The notes: generated by a model from the sequence alone, not told the origin. A stretch of 64,000 bases of DNA from Rhizophagus irregularis (GCF_026210795.1 NC_089433.1:3559001-3623000), one strand, 5' to 3'; positions 11,839 through 24,932 are shown, counted from the first letter of the stretch. Numbers and translations: made by a program.

Positions 11839-12069
11839 ATGTTTATCCAACAAAGTTATCTTCTAGAACATGATGAAGGTGGACCTAAACGTAGAGGTAC
11901 GGATATGAACTGGAGCCCTGAAGTTTATAACATTAGAGAAGTTTGTGTACAAAAAAATCATCCGGTCCTTTATAAGTTACTTGATGGACCTGAACGTAGA
12001 TTCGTAAGGGAGGAACTTTTACTTGTTAATGAAGGGGTTGAATTACCTCCTAAGAAATATCTTTTGTAA
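11839..12069 (+). pseudogene. Transposon integrase C-terminal fragment
   Basis: A 76-codon frame with the look of the tail of a retroelement or Ginger-type integrase. A basic RRGTDMNWSPEVYNI segment leads to VLYKLLDGPERRFVREELL and ends VELPPKKYLL, a beta-rich domain that follows the DDE core in such proteins. No catalytic core, RT or terminal repeat is visible upstream, so it is a truncated remnant. Its last 20 nt overlap the kinase remnant on the other strand, so one junction of an insertion or deletion lies near 12050. Family assignment is by pattern only. Confidence 0.5.
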
Positions 12070-14690
12070 ATGGATTAAGTAACCGAGATGTATAAATAGT
12101 TTGTGAATGAGTAGTTTGTTCATTTTCTTCAAGGAAGGTTGAGTGTCTGTTTTCCTCAAAATAAGTTAATTGTCTGATTTCTTCAAAAGAAGTTGATTTC
12201 TTATTTTCATGAAGACGTGATATTCTGTAATCTTCTGCTTCTTTAAATTGTTTTACAATTTCGTAGTATTGTTGATCTTTGTCAATTTTCGTAGAATAAT
12301 TAAATTTTGATACATTATCGCCACATGTGCCAATAAATAAAAAAATTAATTCTTTTATTTCTGTAGCTTTCGGCATATTGTCTGGATTTTAATCCCAACA
12401 CTTTCTTATTAAATCAATAATATAACATCCTGGCGCTTCTGGTACATATATTTCAGGTCTAGTTCCTTCACATATATCTAATGCTAGATATTGATCATGT
12501 GCACCATTGCGCAGAAAAATACATAATCATACCAAAACTATATATATCAGCTGCTTGAGCATAAGGATATCATCTTAATACTTCAGGAGCTACAAAGGCA
12601 TAACTCCATAAACGTTTGCTTCATCTGTATTAGTAACTTCTCCACACAATCCCATATCCGAAATATAAATAATATCAACTAAAAGAGGACTATCATCTTT
12701 ATTTAATAATATATTTCCTGTATGAAAATCACGATGAACAATCTGACTTTGATAATATTCCATAATAAAATTAATTTATCTAACCAATTAAAATTATTGC
12801 AATTTTTATTCAACCAAAATTTCCACCTACTGCATAGTGAAGAACCATAACAAAATCCTTTGTTTCTGGATGTTGAGATATTCCATATATATAAGAATGT
12901 TATTATCATTATAATTTTTAATCGAATATGCTTTAACCTGTTAAATTAAAAATATCCGTTATTATCGTTATATACAAAATACAAAAAATATTTCAATTTA
13001 TATACCTCATTTAGGAAATCCTTGGTGATATTTTGTGAGTTACAGTATATAAACATTTTATAGCAACCTCTTTTTGGTTTCTTATTTTTACTTTTATCAT
13101 ATTCTAATGGGCCATCTTTCCATATTGTCAAATATACTTTGGCAAAACAACCTTCACCTATTAATTTAATTTCATTGAATTGGTTGTATGGTATCCATTC
13201 AAATATTAAATCATTATAAGAATTGATTTTTAATTGTATTTCTTAATTAAATTATCAATATCTTCGTTTCCACTAATTCAATTTGTAAAATTATTTATTA
13301 AATCATTCTTTTGACATGATTTACACCAATTATGTATAGTATCTGACTATCTGTATATTGATAATTACACTTTATCCAACACAAATCCTGAAGAATTATG
13401 ATATAATCTTTCGTATTCATATCTTGAGATATGCCGTAAGTTTTAAGATAATTTTCATTCGAAATGTACGTAAAAGAGTACGTTTTTAACTATTAAGATA
13501 AAGGGAAAATCATTAGTATACTAAGAAAACATTTAATTAAATTTGTGAATAAATTTCATACCTCATTATTTATAAATTCACTAGTAACACTTTGTGAGTT
13601 AGATAAATATTTCAAAGTATTTCTTTTATTTCTGAATTCTAATATATTTGTTTTCACTTTTTTTTATAATCTAATGGACCGTCCTTCCATATTGCTGGAG
13701 CAAAATTATCATTACATAATTCTCTATTAATATTATTAAACTGATCATATGGTATCCATTCAAATATTATATCTTTGTAATATTGAATTTTTAATTGCAT
13801 TTCTTGGATTAAGTAATCAATTATTTCATTTCCGCTTGTCCAGTAAAATTTGCTTTCAAATAATTTATTTGACATGCTACACACCATTTATTATCATTCT
13901 TTACATATTTTATACCACATTTCTTCACAATATCTGTCTTGAAGTACTATGATGTAATCCTTTGTATTTGGATCCTGAGACATCTCACATATTATATTAT
14001 AATAATTACTTTGTATTATATATAATTTCAAATATTATCATATCATTAAAAGTATTAACTTTTAAATGCATTACTTAAATTAAATTATCAATAATTTCAT
14101 TTCCTCTGATCCAGTTCGTAAAATTTTTTTTTAAGATAATTTTTTTGACACTCTACACACCATTCATTTTCCACATTTTTACAATAAATATTCTCAATAA
14201 CTATAAAATAATCTTTTGTATCGGGATTTTGTGATATACCATAATCACTCTTTACTAAAAATAATTAATTATTATTAAAGAAAATATTTTAAAATTAAAT
14301 TTTTTAAGTAAAAAATTTATAATTTCATACCTGACGTAAGGATCCCTCAGTAATATTTCGTGACTTACGAAAAGCAACTTCTTTATAATCATAATATAAT
14401 GGACCTTCATTCCATATTAACTAAATATTTAACGAAATAACCTTCACCTATTTCTTCAATATTATTAAATTTATCATATGATATTCATTCAATTATTTTA
14501 TCATTTTGGTTCATTAATATTTAATTGCATTTTTTTAATAATATCGTCAATTTTTCCATTTTCAATATAAAATAATTTTTAAATTCTTCATTTGATATGG
14601 TTTACACCATTTATATTTGAATTATTTTTTAATACTTATATATTGTTCGTCACATTTTTCACATCGTCCAAATTTATTTTGAGGTGTCAT
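12050..14690 (-). pseudogene. Wrecked protein kinase gene with repeated N-terminal modules
   Basis: Read on the minus strand, an ATG at 14690 starts TPQNKFGRCEKCDEQYIS. At least four degenerate copies of one module follow (about 14690-14340, 14210-14040, 13930-13560, 13350-12950): a Cys pair (WCxxCQ), TSGNEIIDYLIQ, EWIPYDQFNNI, a Gly-loop-like stretch, IWKDGPL and SQNITKDFLNEV. Then comes a kinase domain (12900-12380) with recognisable pieces in shifting frames: a hinge-like segment, HRDFHTGN-type catalytic-loop remnants, an activation segment and an APE-like site. The C-terminus keeps a 108-codon frame (ATEIKELIFLFIGTCGDN). Stops and frameshifts in nearly every module rule out an intact product. 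The end joins a transposon integrase fragment. These kinases are a large family in Rhizophagus; the module repetition is known to me only by general memory. Confidence 0.7.
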
Positions 14691-16776
14691 TATTTTAATG
14701 TTGAACTTTTCTTTGAAAATTTTGGTTAATTAAACTTGTCAGAACAAGGGGGAAAATGAATTTCAATGGGGCCAACCGTAATCATGTAGATCAATCAATT
14801 GGTAAATATGACGCAAAAAAATATATTTAAGATAAATTTAATCACAAAATATCTATAGTTCTGATGAAATAAATTTATAATTATACTTTAAACTATCCTT
14901 CGTTTCACCTTAATAAGGATAAAGATTTATATTTGTTCATTAAATTTTGGTATAATATTATAATTTATAACATTTATATAACTTATATGATTATTAATTT
15001 TCAACATGCTTAAAAAATTGAGAAAACAAATTTCAGCCTAAGAAATTTAATTATATTTTTAAGTAAAAAGCTTTTTTATTTAGAATTTAGAATTATAAGT
15101 TTATAAGTAAACAAAATTTTGATTTGGAATAAGATGATTAAAGGCTTATTCTATTTTCAATATGTTAAATTTTAATAAACTATTCATATTGTAGTAAATT
15201 AAGCAGGACATCCATCAGTTCAGTTCGGAGCTTTATTACATATAATGAAGTCTAGTTGTAAACCACTAAAATGTATTTATTCGCGTAACCGATACACCGA
15301 ATCACCGATACACCGATCATCGTTATAAATTATAATCATTATAATAATTATTAATTTAAGTGAATATTTATAATTAGGCGCAACCAAAAATTAACTGAAT
15401 AAGAAAATATTTAGAAATTGAAAAATAAGTAAATTAACATAATCAAATTAATAATTTATCTTTGAAAAAAAGTTGAGTCCAACGTTATTTTTTTTTTTTT
15501 TAATCATTTACTGACATATTAAAATATTAAAACGATAATATCATTAATTTTTAGTGGAATGAAATCACAATAATAAATTATGATCCACATTACTTTTAGT
15601 GTAAAGCGAAGTGTAAAATTCTTTTAGTTACTACGGAATCAAAATATTTAGTTTGGTTCTAGTAATAAAAATGGTCAAAATAGAAGATAAAATTTGCATA
15701 ATGCAGAAAAAAGCAACGAGATATCGTTAAATCTTATATTTATAACGTGATTGATTACTTGTCTTTTAATGTTTTCAGGTTCGTGGTTTTCCACCACAAT
15801 CATGGTTAATGTTAACATAAATCTTTTGAATAAAACTTTTTATTTTCCTAATTAAAATTTTATATCTCTAGCTTAGTTATTCTATAAAATTCTTGTCCTC
15901 GTAACATATGTGTAACTTTGCCAAGCAGTATTTAAATTGGTATTGCTGGTTATATTTATAAAGCCATTTTAATCATATTATTGAAGAACAAGTACTATAT
16001 TTGGTTAGATATTGAATAATTGCATTAACTAAAAATAAGGGAAGAAATAAAAACCAACTCGTTAATATTTATCTATTTTATATCGAATAGTTAAGAAACA
16101 GAAATCAAAAAATTACATAATGTTGCATGCAAAATTCGTTAAAGATAAAACTAAAGCCATGAAATTTTACCTGTAAAACTAGAAATATAACAGTTAAACA
16201 GCCAAACATTCCAGATTTTAACTTTAATAGTAGAAAAGTTTAAATTAATGGAAAGATACAAAATAATTAAATTCTAAACTTTTTGACACCACTAAGATAT
16301 TTAAATAAAAAATTGTCTGGCCTGATTTAGAATTTAATTTTGATGATCACAAATCGGCAACTTTAATTGCTATATTTGTCAAATTTTACCCGAATTTTTG
16401 GGTAATTTTCAATAAAAAATGATCGGCGGAGGTTCCCTTGTCATTTTCCTAATATGGGCGTAATTTTTTTACTTTAATGTTTTATGTATATTGTATAATG
16501 TATAATATATATGTATATGTACAGTATATTATATATAATATATATAATAAATATATATATATATATATATATTATAGGAGGAAAAACAAAAAATTGATAA
16601 TGGATCATTAGAGTAAAATCATGAATTAGGCTTATCTGTGCCACCTTTGCTGCATGTTAAATTAAGCCATCAAATAATAGTTTTTGATAAAATACTTTAA
16701 TTCTTTTGATCTTCATTCAAAAATTTCAAATAACAAATGATCATCATACTGGGAACGTCAAAGCAAAACTTTTATA
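14691..16776. other. AT-rich intergenic DNA, no gene
   Basis: Stops in all frames. A short (TA)n tract lies at about 16500-16575, and a small direct repeat CGATACACCGA is near 15290-15320. Nothing else supportable. Confidence 0.5.
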
Positions 16777-19700
16777 AAATAATACGAAAATGCCGAAATG
16801 GCATTTTTTTTCACAGATTAATATGAATAAATATGCAAAAATGGCATATTTTTCATAAAACTGAATGCCATTTTGGCATTTTTTTTTTTCTTAAAAAAAT
16901 GTTGTTTCTGAGTTTTTTTTTTCATATGAAAATGCTGAAACGGCATTTTTTTCATAAATTAATATGAAAATGCCATTTCAATATTTTTTTTCTTAGGTTA
17001 ATATGAAAAAAATGTCGTTTCGACAGTTTTTTCATAAATTGATATGAAAATGCCGAAACAGTATATTTTCATAAGTCAATATGAAAAAAAAACGCCGAAA
17101 CGGCATTTTTTTCATAAATTGATACGAAAATGTTATTTCGGCATTTTTTTTTAGGTTAATATGAAAAAAAATGTCATTTCGGCAGTTTTTTCATAAATTG
17201 ATATGAAAATGCCGAAACAGTATTTTTTTTCATAAGTCAATATGAAAAAAAATGCTGAAACGGCATTTTATTCATATATTGATATGAAAATGCTGAAATG
17301 GCATTTTTTTTCATGAGTTGATATTTAAAAAAAATGCTGAAACGTCATTTTTTCATAAGAAAAAAATGCCAAAATGGCGGTTTCATATTATTTTAAGTTA
17401 ATATGAAAAAATGTCGTTTCGGCGTTTTTTTTTATAAATTGATATGAAAAATGCCGAAATGGCATTTATTTCATAAGTTAATATTAAAAAAAAATGCTGA
17501 AACGGCATTTTTTTCATAAAATGATGTGAAAATGTCGTTTCGGCGTTTTTTTTTATAGATTGATATGAAAAATGCCGAAATGGCATTTTTTTTCATAAGT
17601 CAATATTAAAAAAAATGCTGAAATGGCATTTTATTCATATATTGATATGAAAATGCTGAAATGGCATTTTTTTTCATAAGTTGATATTTAAAAAAAATGC
17701 TGAAACGTCATTTTTTCATAAAATAATATGAAAACGCCATTTTGGCATTTTTTTCTTAAGTTAATGTGAAAAAATGTTGTTTCTGAGTTTTTTTTTTCAT
17801 ATGAAAATGCTGAAACGGCATTTTTTTCATAAATTAATATGAAAATGCCATTTCAATATTTTTTTTCTTAGGTTAATATGAAAAAAATGTCGTTTCGACA
17901 GTTTTTTCATAAATTGATATGAAAATGCCGAAACAGTATATTTTCATAAGTCAATATGAAAAAAAAACGCCGAAACGGCATTTTTTTCATAAATTGATAC
18001 GAAAATGTTATTTCGGCATTTTTTTTTAGGTTAATATGAAAAAAAATGTCATTTCGGCAGTTTTTTCATAAATTGATATGAAAATGCCGAAACAGTATTT
18101 TTTTTCATAAGTCAATATGAAAAAAAATGCTGAAACGGCATTTTATTCATATATTGATATGAAAATGCTGAAATGGCATTTTTTTTCATGAGTTGATATT
18201 TAAAAAAAATGCTGAAACGTCATTTTTTCATAAGAAAAAAATGCCAAAATGGCGGTTTCATATTATTTTAAGTTAATATGAAAAAATGTCGTTTCGGCGT
18301 TTTTTTTTATAAATTGATATGAAAAATGCCGAAATGGCATTTATTTCATAAGTTAATATTAAAAAAAAATGCTGAAACGGCATTTTTTTCATAAAATGAT
18401 GTGAAAATGTCGTTTCGGCGTTTTTTTTTATAGATTGATATGAAAAATGCCGAAATGGCATTTTTTTTCATAAGTCAATATTAAAAAAAATGCTGAAATG
18501 GCATTTTATTCATATATTGATATGAAAATGCTGAAATGGCATTTTTTTTCATAAGTTGATATTTAAAAAAAATGCTGAAACGTCATTTTTTCATAAAATA
18601 ATATGAAAACGCCATTTTGGCATTTTTTTCTTAAGTTAATGTGAAAAAATGTCGTTTCGGCGTTTTTTTCTATAAATTGATATGAAAAATGCTGAAATGG
18701 CATTTATTTCATAAGTTAATATTAAAAAAAATGCCGAAACGGCATTTTTTTTCATAAAATGATGTGAAAATGCCATTTCGGCATTTTTTTCTATAAATTA
18801 ATATGAAAAATGCCGAAATGGCATTTATTTCATAAGTTAATATTAAAAAAAATGCCGAAACGGCATTTTTTTTCATAAAATAATGTGAAAATGCCATTTC
18901 GGCATTTGTTTCTATAAATTGATATGAAAAATGCTGAAATGGCATTTATTTCATAAGTTAATATTAAAAAAAATGCCGAAACGGCATTTTTTTTCATAAA
19001 ATGATGTGAAAATGCCATTTCGGCATTTTTTTCTTAAGTTAATACGAAAAAATGTCATTTCGGCGTTTTTTTTTATAGATTGATATGAAAAATGCCGAAA
19101 TGGCATTTTTTTTCATAAGTTGATATTTAAAAAAAATGCTGAAACGTCATTTTTTCATAAAATAATATGAAAACGCCATTTTGGCATTTTTTTCTTAAGT
19201 TAATATGAAAAAATGTCGTTTCGGCGTTTTTTTCTATAAATTGATATGAAAAATGCCGAAATGGCATTTATTTCATAAGTTGATATTTAAAAAAATGCTG
19301 AAACGGCATTTTTTTTCATAAAATGATGTGAAAATGCCATTTCGGCATTTTTTTCTTAAGTTAATATGAAAAAATGTCGTTTCGGCATTTTTTTTTTTAT
19401 AGATTGATATGAAAAATGCCGAAATGGCATTTTTTTTCATAAGTTGATATTAAAAAAATGCTGAAACGGCATTTTTTCATAAAATAATATGAAAACGCCA
19501 TTTCGGCATTTTTTTCTTAAAAAATGTCGTTTTGGCATTTTTTTTTATAAATTGATATAAAAATGCTGAAATGGCATTTATTTCATAAGTTAATATTAAA
19601 AAAAATGCTGAAACGGCATTTTTTCATAAAATGATATGAAAATGCCATTTTGGCATTTTTTTTCTTAAGTTAATATGAAAAAATGTCGTTTCGGCGTTTT

Positions 19701-20228
19701 TTTTTATAGATTGATATGAAAAATGCCGAAATGGCATTTTTTTTCATAAGATATTAAAAAAAAATGCTGAAACGGCATTTTTTCATAAAATAATAATATG
19801 AAAACGGCATTTCGGCATTTTTTTCTTAAAAAATGTCGTTTTGGCATTTTTTTTTTATAAATTGATATGAAAATGCCGAAATGGCATTTTTTTTCATAAG
19901 TTGATATTAAAAAAAACGCTGAAATGGCATTTTTTTTTATAAAATGATATGAAAATGCCATTTTGGCATTTTTTTCTTAAGTTAATATGAAAAAATGTCG
20001 TTTCGGCGTTTTTTTTTATAGATTGATATGAAAATGCCGAAATGGCATTTTTTTTTATAAGTGTTGATATTAACAAATGTCGTTTCGGCATTTTTTTTAT
20101 AGATTGATATGAAAAATGCCGAAATGGCAATTTTTTTCATAAGTTGATATTAAAAAAAACGCTGAAACGGCATTTTTTCATAAAATGATATGAAAATGCC
20201 ATTTTGGCATTTTTTTTCTTAGGTTAAT
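16777..20228. repeat. Satellite array of palindromic ATGCC(G/A)AAA(T/C)GGCAT units
   Basis: About 3.4 kb in which AAATGCCGAAAYGGCATTT and its reverse-complement variants recur every 40-60 bp, separated by TTTTTTTCATAAGTTRATATGAA spacers in both orientations. Each core can fold into a hairpin (ATGCCG/CGGCAT with a short A-rich loop). Two higher orders are visible: an 875-bp block at 16901-17775 repeated almost exactly at 17776-18650, and a roughly 121-bp unit starting at 18711, 18832 and 18953. Open frames inside (for example minus-strand NAVSAFF-type strings) are by-products of the repeat. Confidence 0.92.
16901..18650. repeat. 875-bp tandem duplication inside the satellite
   Basis: The block from GTTGTTTCTGAG at 16901 recurs at 17776 with the same order of variant units. 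Minus-strand frames at 17398-17586 and 18273-18461 are identical, exactly 875 bp apart. The second copy diverges near 18650, where TGTCGTTTCGGCG replaces TGTTGTTTCTGAG. Near identity implies a very recent duplication, or an assembly duplication. Confidence 0.85.
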
Positions 20229-21943
20229 ACTAGCCGTAACCCGTCGCGCTGCGCCAGAATATATATAGTGTATGTATTGAAAAGAAAATTCTGATTTATG
20301 TTTAGAATTTTGTTACTTATATAATACTAAATTTTGTTTGTAATTAGAAACTGAATTTGAAGAATTGAAATTCAAAATAAAATAAATAATAAAATTAAAT
20401 AAAATAAAAATTTAAAAAGGTGTAAAAAAAACCTAAAAAAGAGTTCTGAAAGGTAGTCAGTACCCTCAGAAAAAATTTTTTTACATAGAAAAATTCTTTG
20501 CACATTAAAAAATTTTTTGCATGTTAAGAAAAGGTGTAGATTTGATTTAATATTAGACTAAGAATTTAATTTTAAGAACACATTGTATAATACTGAGCAT
20601 ATAGTGATTTATATTTACAATATGATTATTATATTAGAATAATACATTATATTTATTAGTATAATACAACTATTTATATCTGAATGATATAAATTATATT
20701 TACAATATTTACAATACAATAATGTGAAGTGTATTTACAATATGATTAAATTAGAATGATTTAGTATTACAATAACTTGAGACAAATATTATGATATTAA
20801 ACAAATGTTGCAGTATTATAGAATTTATGGTTTATACGTTTATAGACTCATCACAAAATCAATTCTGAATAATTAATTGTTACAAAAAAAAATAAATAAA
20901 TTTCTCATCACCAAGAATACCGAATATTACAGAGATTATATCATAGTAATCTATCGTTTAAAATAAAAATTTATATCAAAAAAAAAATTCCATTATCAAA
21001 TCTATTGTTACAAAAAAAAAATATTCTTATCACCAAAGCCTATTGTTATTACTAAAAAATCGATAGAACTATTACTTAAGTATTAGAATGACGCCAGTTA
21101 ATACCAGGAAGCAAAAAAAAAAAGTAAATTTTTTTTATAACCGGAACTAACTATTACCAATTAATATTGGTAAATGTCAGTTACCGAACATAAAGAAAGG
21201 CAAAGTCCTCTATTGTTGGAAAAAAAATAAAAAAAAATAAAAAAAAATTTCTAATGAAAAAAAAAATTACTGAATGATCTATCGTTAAAAAAATAAAATA
21301 AAATATGTAAAAAAAAAATAATAAATAAATGAAAGAAAGGCCTATTGTTATCAGGGAGATACAATATGATCGAAAAAAAATTATCCTCAAAAAAAAATTT
21401 ACCGAAGCTGTAAAAAAAAACGTCCCTCCGGTCTATTGTTATCGGGAATAAAAAAAATTCGAAAAAATGCTTTTAAAATATTACTAAGAAAAAATCGGGA
21501 AAAAGATCTATAAAAATTACTAAAACTAAAAAGAAAAAGAATATCAGAAAATTACTAAAAGAAATTATTATCGATAAAGAAAAAACATTACTAAAATTAA
21601 AATAGAAAAAAAATCAGTAATAAGAAAAATCATACTAAAGAATTTTTCTTGGGGTGATGATCACCGGGGACTGAAATTATGATGATCGACCAGCATTAAA
21701 AAAAATATAGTGCCGGTAAAAATTGATAATTCCGGCCAACGGTGATGATCACCCTTGGTGGTGATTTGAAGTAAAAATCATACTAAAAATACTAAAAAAA
21801 ATAAAATTCTTAGAATTTAATAGTATTTTTTAATATATTAATTAAAATAAATAAAGGAATAAACTAAAATCGGACTATTTAGAAAAAAAGAATAAATATT
21901 AGTAACCGAATATTTCAGGTCAACCCGACTGCTGGTCAATGCA
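20229..21943 (-). mobile_element. 1.7-kb insert in the satellite with a Helitron-like 3' end
   Basis: Satellite sequence stops at 20228 and resumes near 21944, so the middle is an insertion. On the minus strand its end reads GGCGCAGCGCGACGG, then GTTACGGCTAG, followed by T. A short GC-rich hairpin just before CTAG, with T next to it, is the 3' signature of Helitrons. The other boundary (minus strand ATTGACCAGCAG) lacks the canonical TC start, so assignment is tentative. The body is extremely AT-rich, without Rep/helicase coding sequence: at best a non-autonomous element. Confidence 0.45.
21652..21754. repeat. Small inverted-repeat element (GGGTGATGATCACC termini)
   Basis: GGGTGATGATCACCGG at the left faces CGGTGATGATCACCC at the right, with GATAATTCCGGCC-like inner sequence. 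About 103 bp, nested within the larger insert. Similar CACCGGTGGTGATTTTCACCG sequence appears near 26893. Confidence 0.45.
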
Positions 21944-22075
21944 TTTTTTTCAATAATTGATACGAAAATGCCATTTCGGCATTTTTTTCTTAGGTTATTA
22001 TGAAGAAAATATCATTTCAGCAGTTTTTTTCATAAATTGATATAAAATGCTGAAACAGCATTTTTTCCTTATTAT
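21944..22075. repeat. Distal piece of the palindromic satellite
   Basis: Three more satellite cores (AAAATGCCATTTCGGCATTTT and diverged forms) on the far side of the 1.7-kb insert, ending about 240 bp before the ATG of BTB gene 2. It shows that the array originally reached the promoter of that gene. Confidence 0.8.
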
Positions 22076-22183
22076 AAATTTCACAGCTCCCCATGAATGA
22101 TGGACTCTTGTTTTTTTAAAAAAATTTATTTATTGTGATCTCCAAATACTGCGGGAATCTTTTTCATAAAAAAAATAAATACC

Positions 22184-22191
22184 TATTTTGG
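22184..22191 (+). promoter_or_regulatory. TATTTTGG upstream element of BTB gene 2
   Basis: 133 nt before the ATG, preceded by ACTGCGGGAATCTTTTTC as in copies 1 and 3 and followed by TGTACTACT. Confidence 0.45.
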
Positions 22192-22316
22192 CAGACAATT
22201 GTACTACTATTGTATATTGTACTACTACCTGAAAAGTTAATAATAAAACCTTATTTTATTTTATTTTTTTTATTTTTATTTTTTTATTTTTATTTTTATT
22301 TTTTTTTAAAATAAAA

Positions 22317-23832
22317 ATGGTCGTTCAATTTTTTTCGAAATTAAGTCAAAATTATATTGAATTATTAAAAGATGATGAATACTATGATATCACCATTGAA
22401 GTTGGTGAAGATCCTAACGTAAAAATATTTCGTGCTCATAAAAATATTTTATGTTACCGTTCTCCATATTTACGACGAGTTTTATCTTCCAACAAAAAGA
22501 ATAATGATAATATTTTATCTCATATCAAATTACAAAGTACATCACCGAAAATCTTTCAAATTATTTTAGAGTAAGTTTATATACTATATAATATGTATGA
22601 CCTTTGAATGTTCAAATTATAACTTTTATTTTTATGGTAGGTATATTTATGGCGGTATCCTTTCATTGGATGAAAAAGATACTTCAGATTTTCTTAAATT
22701 ATTGGCTACTGCAGACAAGCTTAATCTTCAAGAGCTAGTTGATTATTTACAAGGATATTTAATTGAAAATAAATCCGAACGGCTAGAACAATATTTTGAA
22801 TTTGCTCAACAAATTAGCTCAAATTCTAATAATTTATTAAGACTTCAAGAATTTTGTACAAATTTAATGGTTCAGTCTCCCGAAAAAGTACTTAAATCAT
22901 TAAATTTTACTTCACTTTCTGAAAAATCTTTAATTTCACTTATTAAGAATGATGATTTACAAATGAAAGAAATTGAAATATGGGAATATGTATTAAAATG
23001 GGGTCTTGCAAAAAATCCAACTCTCATTCCAGATCCTAAAACTTGGTCTGATGATGATTTTGAAACAATGAAAAATACTCTACAACATTGTTTACCCTTC
23101 GTTAGATTTTTTTGTTTATCACCAAAAGAATTTTCACAAAAAGTTCGCCCATATCAAAAACTCCTAAATCAACAACTTTATGAAGATTTATTAAACTTTT
23201 ATTTAGATCCTGATAGTGTAACATCTCATAACATTCAACTTCCCAGAAAAATTAAAATTGATGAAAACATTGAAGAAGTTATTTGTTCACTAATCGTTAA
23301 TTCTGGTATTATTTCAACTATTTCAAGATGGATAGATAAAATAGTTATTAATGATAACAATTTTAATGAATCATATTTACCATATAAATTTGAATTATTG
23401 TTAAGAGGAAGCCGAGATGGATTTACCCCTAAAAAATTTCATGAATTATGTGATAATAAACCTAATACTGTTACATTTATTAAAATAAAAGGAACAGAAG
23501 AAATCATTGGTGGGTATAATCCAGTAATATGGGAATCTCCCAAAATGGCTTCTTGGGGTAAATCTAATGATAGTTTTATTTTTTCTTTTAAAAATAAGAA
23601 TAATTTTAAAGATGCAATTTTGAGTAATTTAGAAAATAAGGAATATCCATTTTGGTTCAGTTCTACAGCTGGTCCATATTTTGGTAATGATTTTGTTATA
23701 TGTGCTTTAAATGAATCTGCAGATTATAATGTCACTAGATGTAGTAAACGTTTTTATGAAAAAAAGATACGAAATAGTGAAGATAACTTTACTATAGAAG
23801 ATTATGAAGTGTTTCATCTAATAAAGAAATAA
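22317..23832 (+). CDS. BTB/POZ-BACK-TLDc protein, copy 2 (2 exons)
   Basis: Exons 22317-22570 and 22641-23832 (70-nt GTAAGT...TAG intron, phase 2) give 481 residues, with BTB, BACK-like and TLDc regions as in copy 1. The first exon differs from the others in its last third (VLSSNKKNNDNILSHIKLQS). In the TLDc patch it has WESPKMASWGKSND and then NLENKEYPFWFSSTAG. The latter is shared almost exactly with copy 4 but not with copy 3 next door, a sign of sequence exchange between copies. The ATG follows a mixed T/A tract. Confidence 0.93.
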
Positions 23833-24932
23833 ATGTAGTATTTAAAGGATGAATTTTATTTAAGGCAAAAAAATATAATAAAAATATTTATACGTTATTT
23901 ATAACATTTTTACAAAGAAATAAATAGTTATTTATAACGTAACAAACTTATACTGGTTTATTTTTTTTAATCTAATGTGTAATACTAAATAGCCGAGTAA
24001 ATAGCTATGAGGTTAAATAGAGGTAGGTTAAGATATCAAAATTTTATATTTAAAGCGTACTATCATCATTGTTTAACATTGTTTAACTTAAACATCGTGA
24101 ATATGATGTTCCATTTACGGAAAACAAATATGTGTCAAACATTTCTTACAGAGCACTCAATGAAACCTTCACTTAGCTCAATTAATGCATCATCTAAGAT
24201 TCTTTGAATGCTTATAAAATTCCAAACAACAAATAATGGGGATTTATCAATTGCTATAATTCTATTATAAAAACAATATGAATCATAATTAAAGTTAAAT
24301 TACATCATGAATAGTTCAGTACTTGCTATTTTTTACCTAAATTTCGAAGGAAAAAAAAAAGAAAAAATATTTTTTTCTGAATATTGAAGAATCGATACTT
24401 GTTCCGATAAAATTAATCGAGAATCCTTCTTCTAGTAAAAAATGGAAATATCATCATTTAAGATTTCGTGACTTTTTTTTAACGCAATCCGAGGGCTAAA
24501 AAAATGACCAAAATTTGACCAGAATTATAACCGGTCATGTACATATCATGTGATTTATAATTTCGGTTGTAATTGGCCAAATTTTATAATTCCGGCCTAA
24601 ATTATATTTTTTTCCAATCGTTTTTTTTAGAAATTACTATTTGATATAAGCGCTTTTATCGTTATAAAATATTAAAAGAAAACAAGTTTTTTTAAAAAAT
24701 TTTACATTAAAATATTGCGTGCTAAATTCGTTAAAATACTCCTAACATCAGAAATTTAACGAGAACAAGAGTTTTTAAGAGCTGCAATGTTCAGACTTCA
24801 ACTTAGTAGGAAAATGTAACCAAATTTTGATTTTTTTATTTTCTTACATTAGAAATACTGAAATCTCATGTTTTTACTTTGCTCTGCAGATCTCCCGATG
24901 CTGCGGAATACTTTTTATAATAAAATACTTCT
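23833..24932. other. Intergenic DNA between BTB genes 2 and 3
   Basis: The 3' flank resembles that of the other copies. Around 24500-24610 lies a diverged inverted-repeat segment (TTGACCAGAATTATAACCGG against GGCCGGAATTATAAAATTTGG on the other strand), probably an old MITE. No gene supported; the frame at 24007-24207 looks like chance. Confidence 0.45.

Noticed and set aside
17398-20130. Minus-strand open frames (NAVSAFF, MPFRHFSYQ-type repeats) inside the satellite
   Set aside because: They only translate the satellite unit; the identical frames at 17398 and 18273 are the 875-bp duplication, and composition is low-complexity.
21181-21390. Phe/Ile-rich minus-strand frame
   Set aside because: Translation of poly-A tracts with no protein-like signal.
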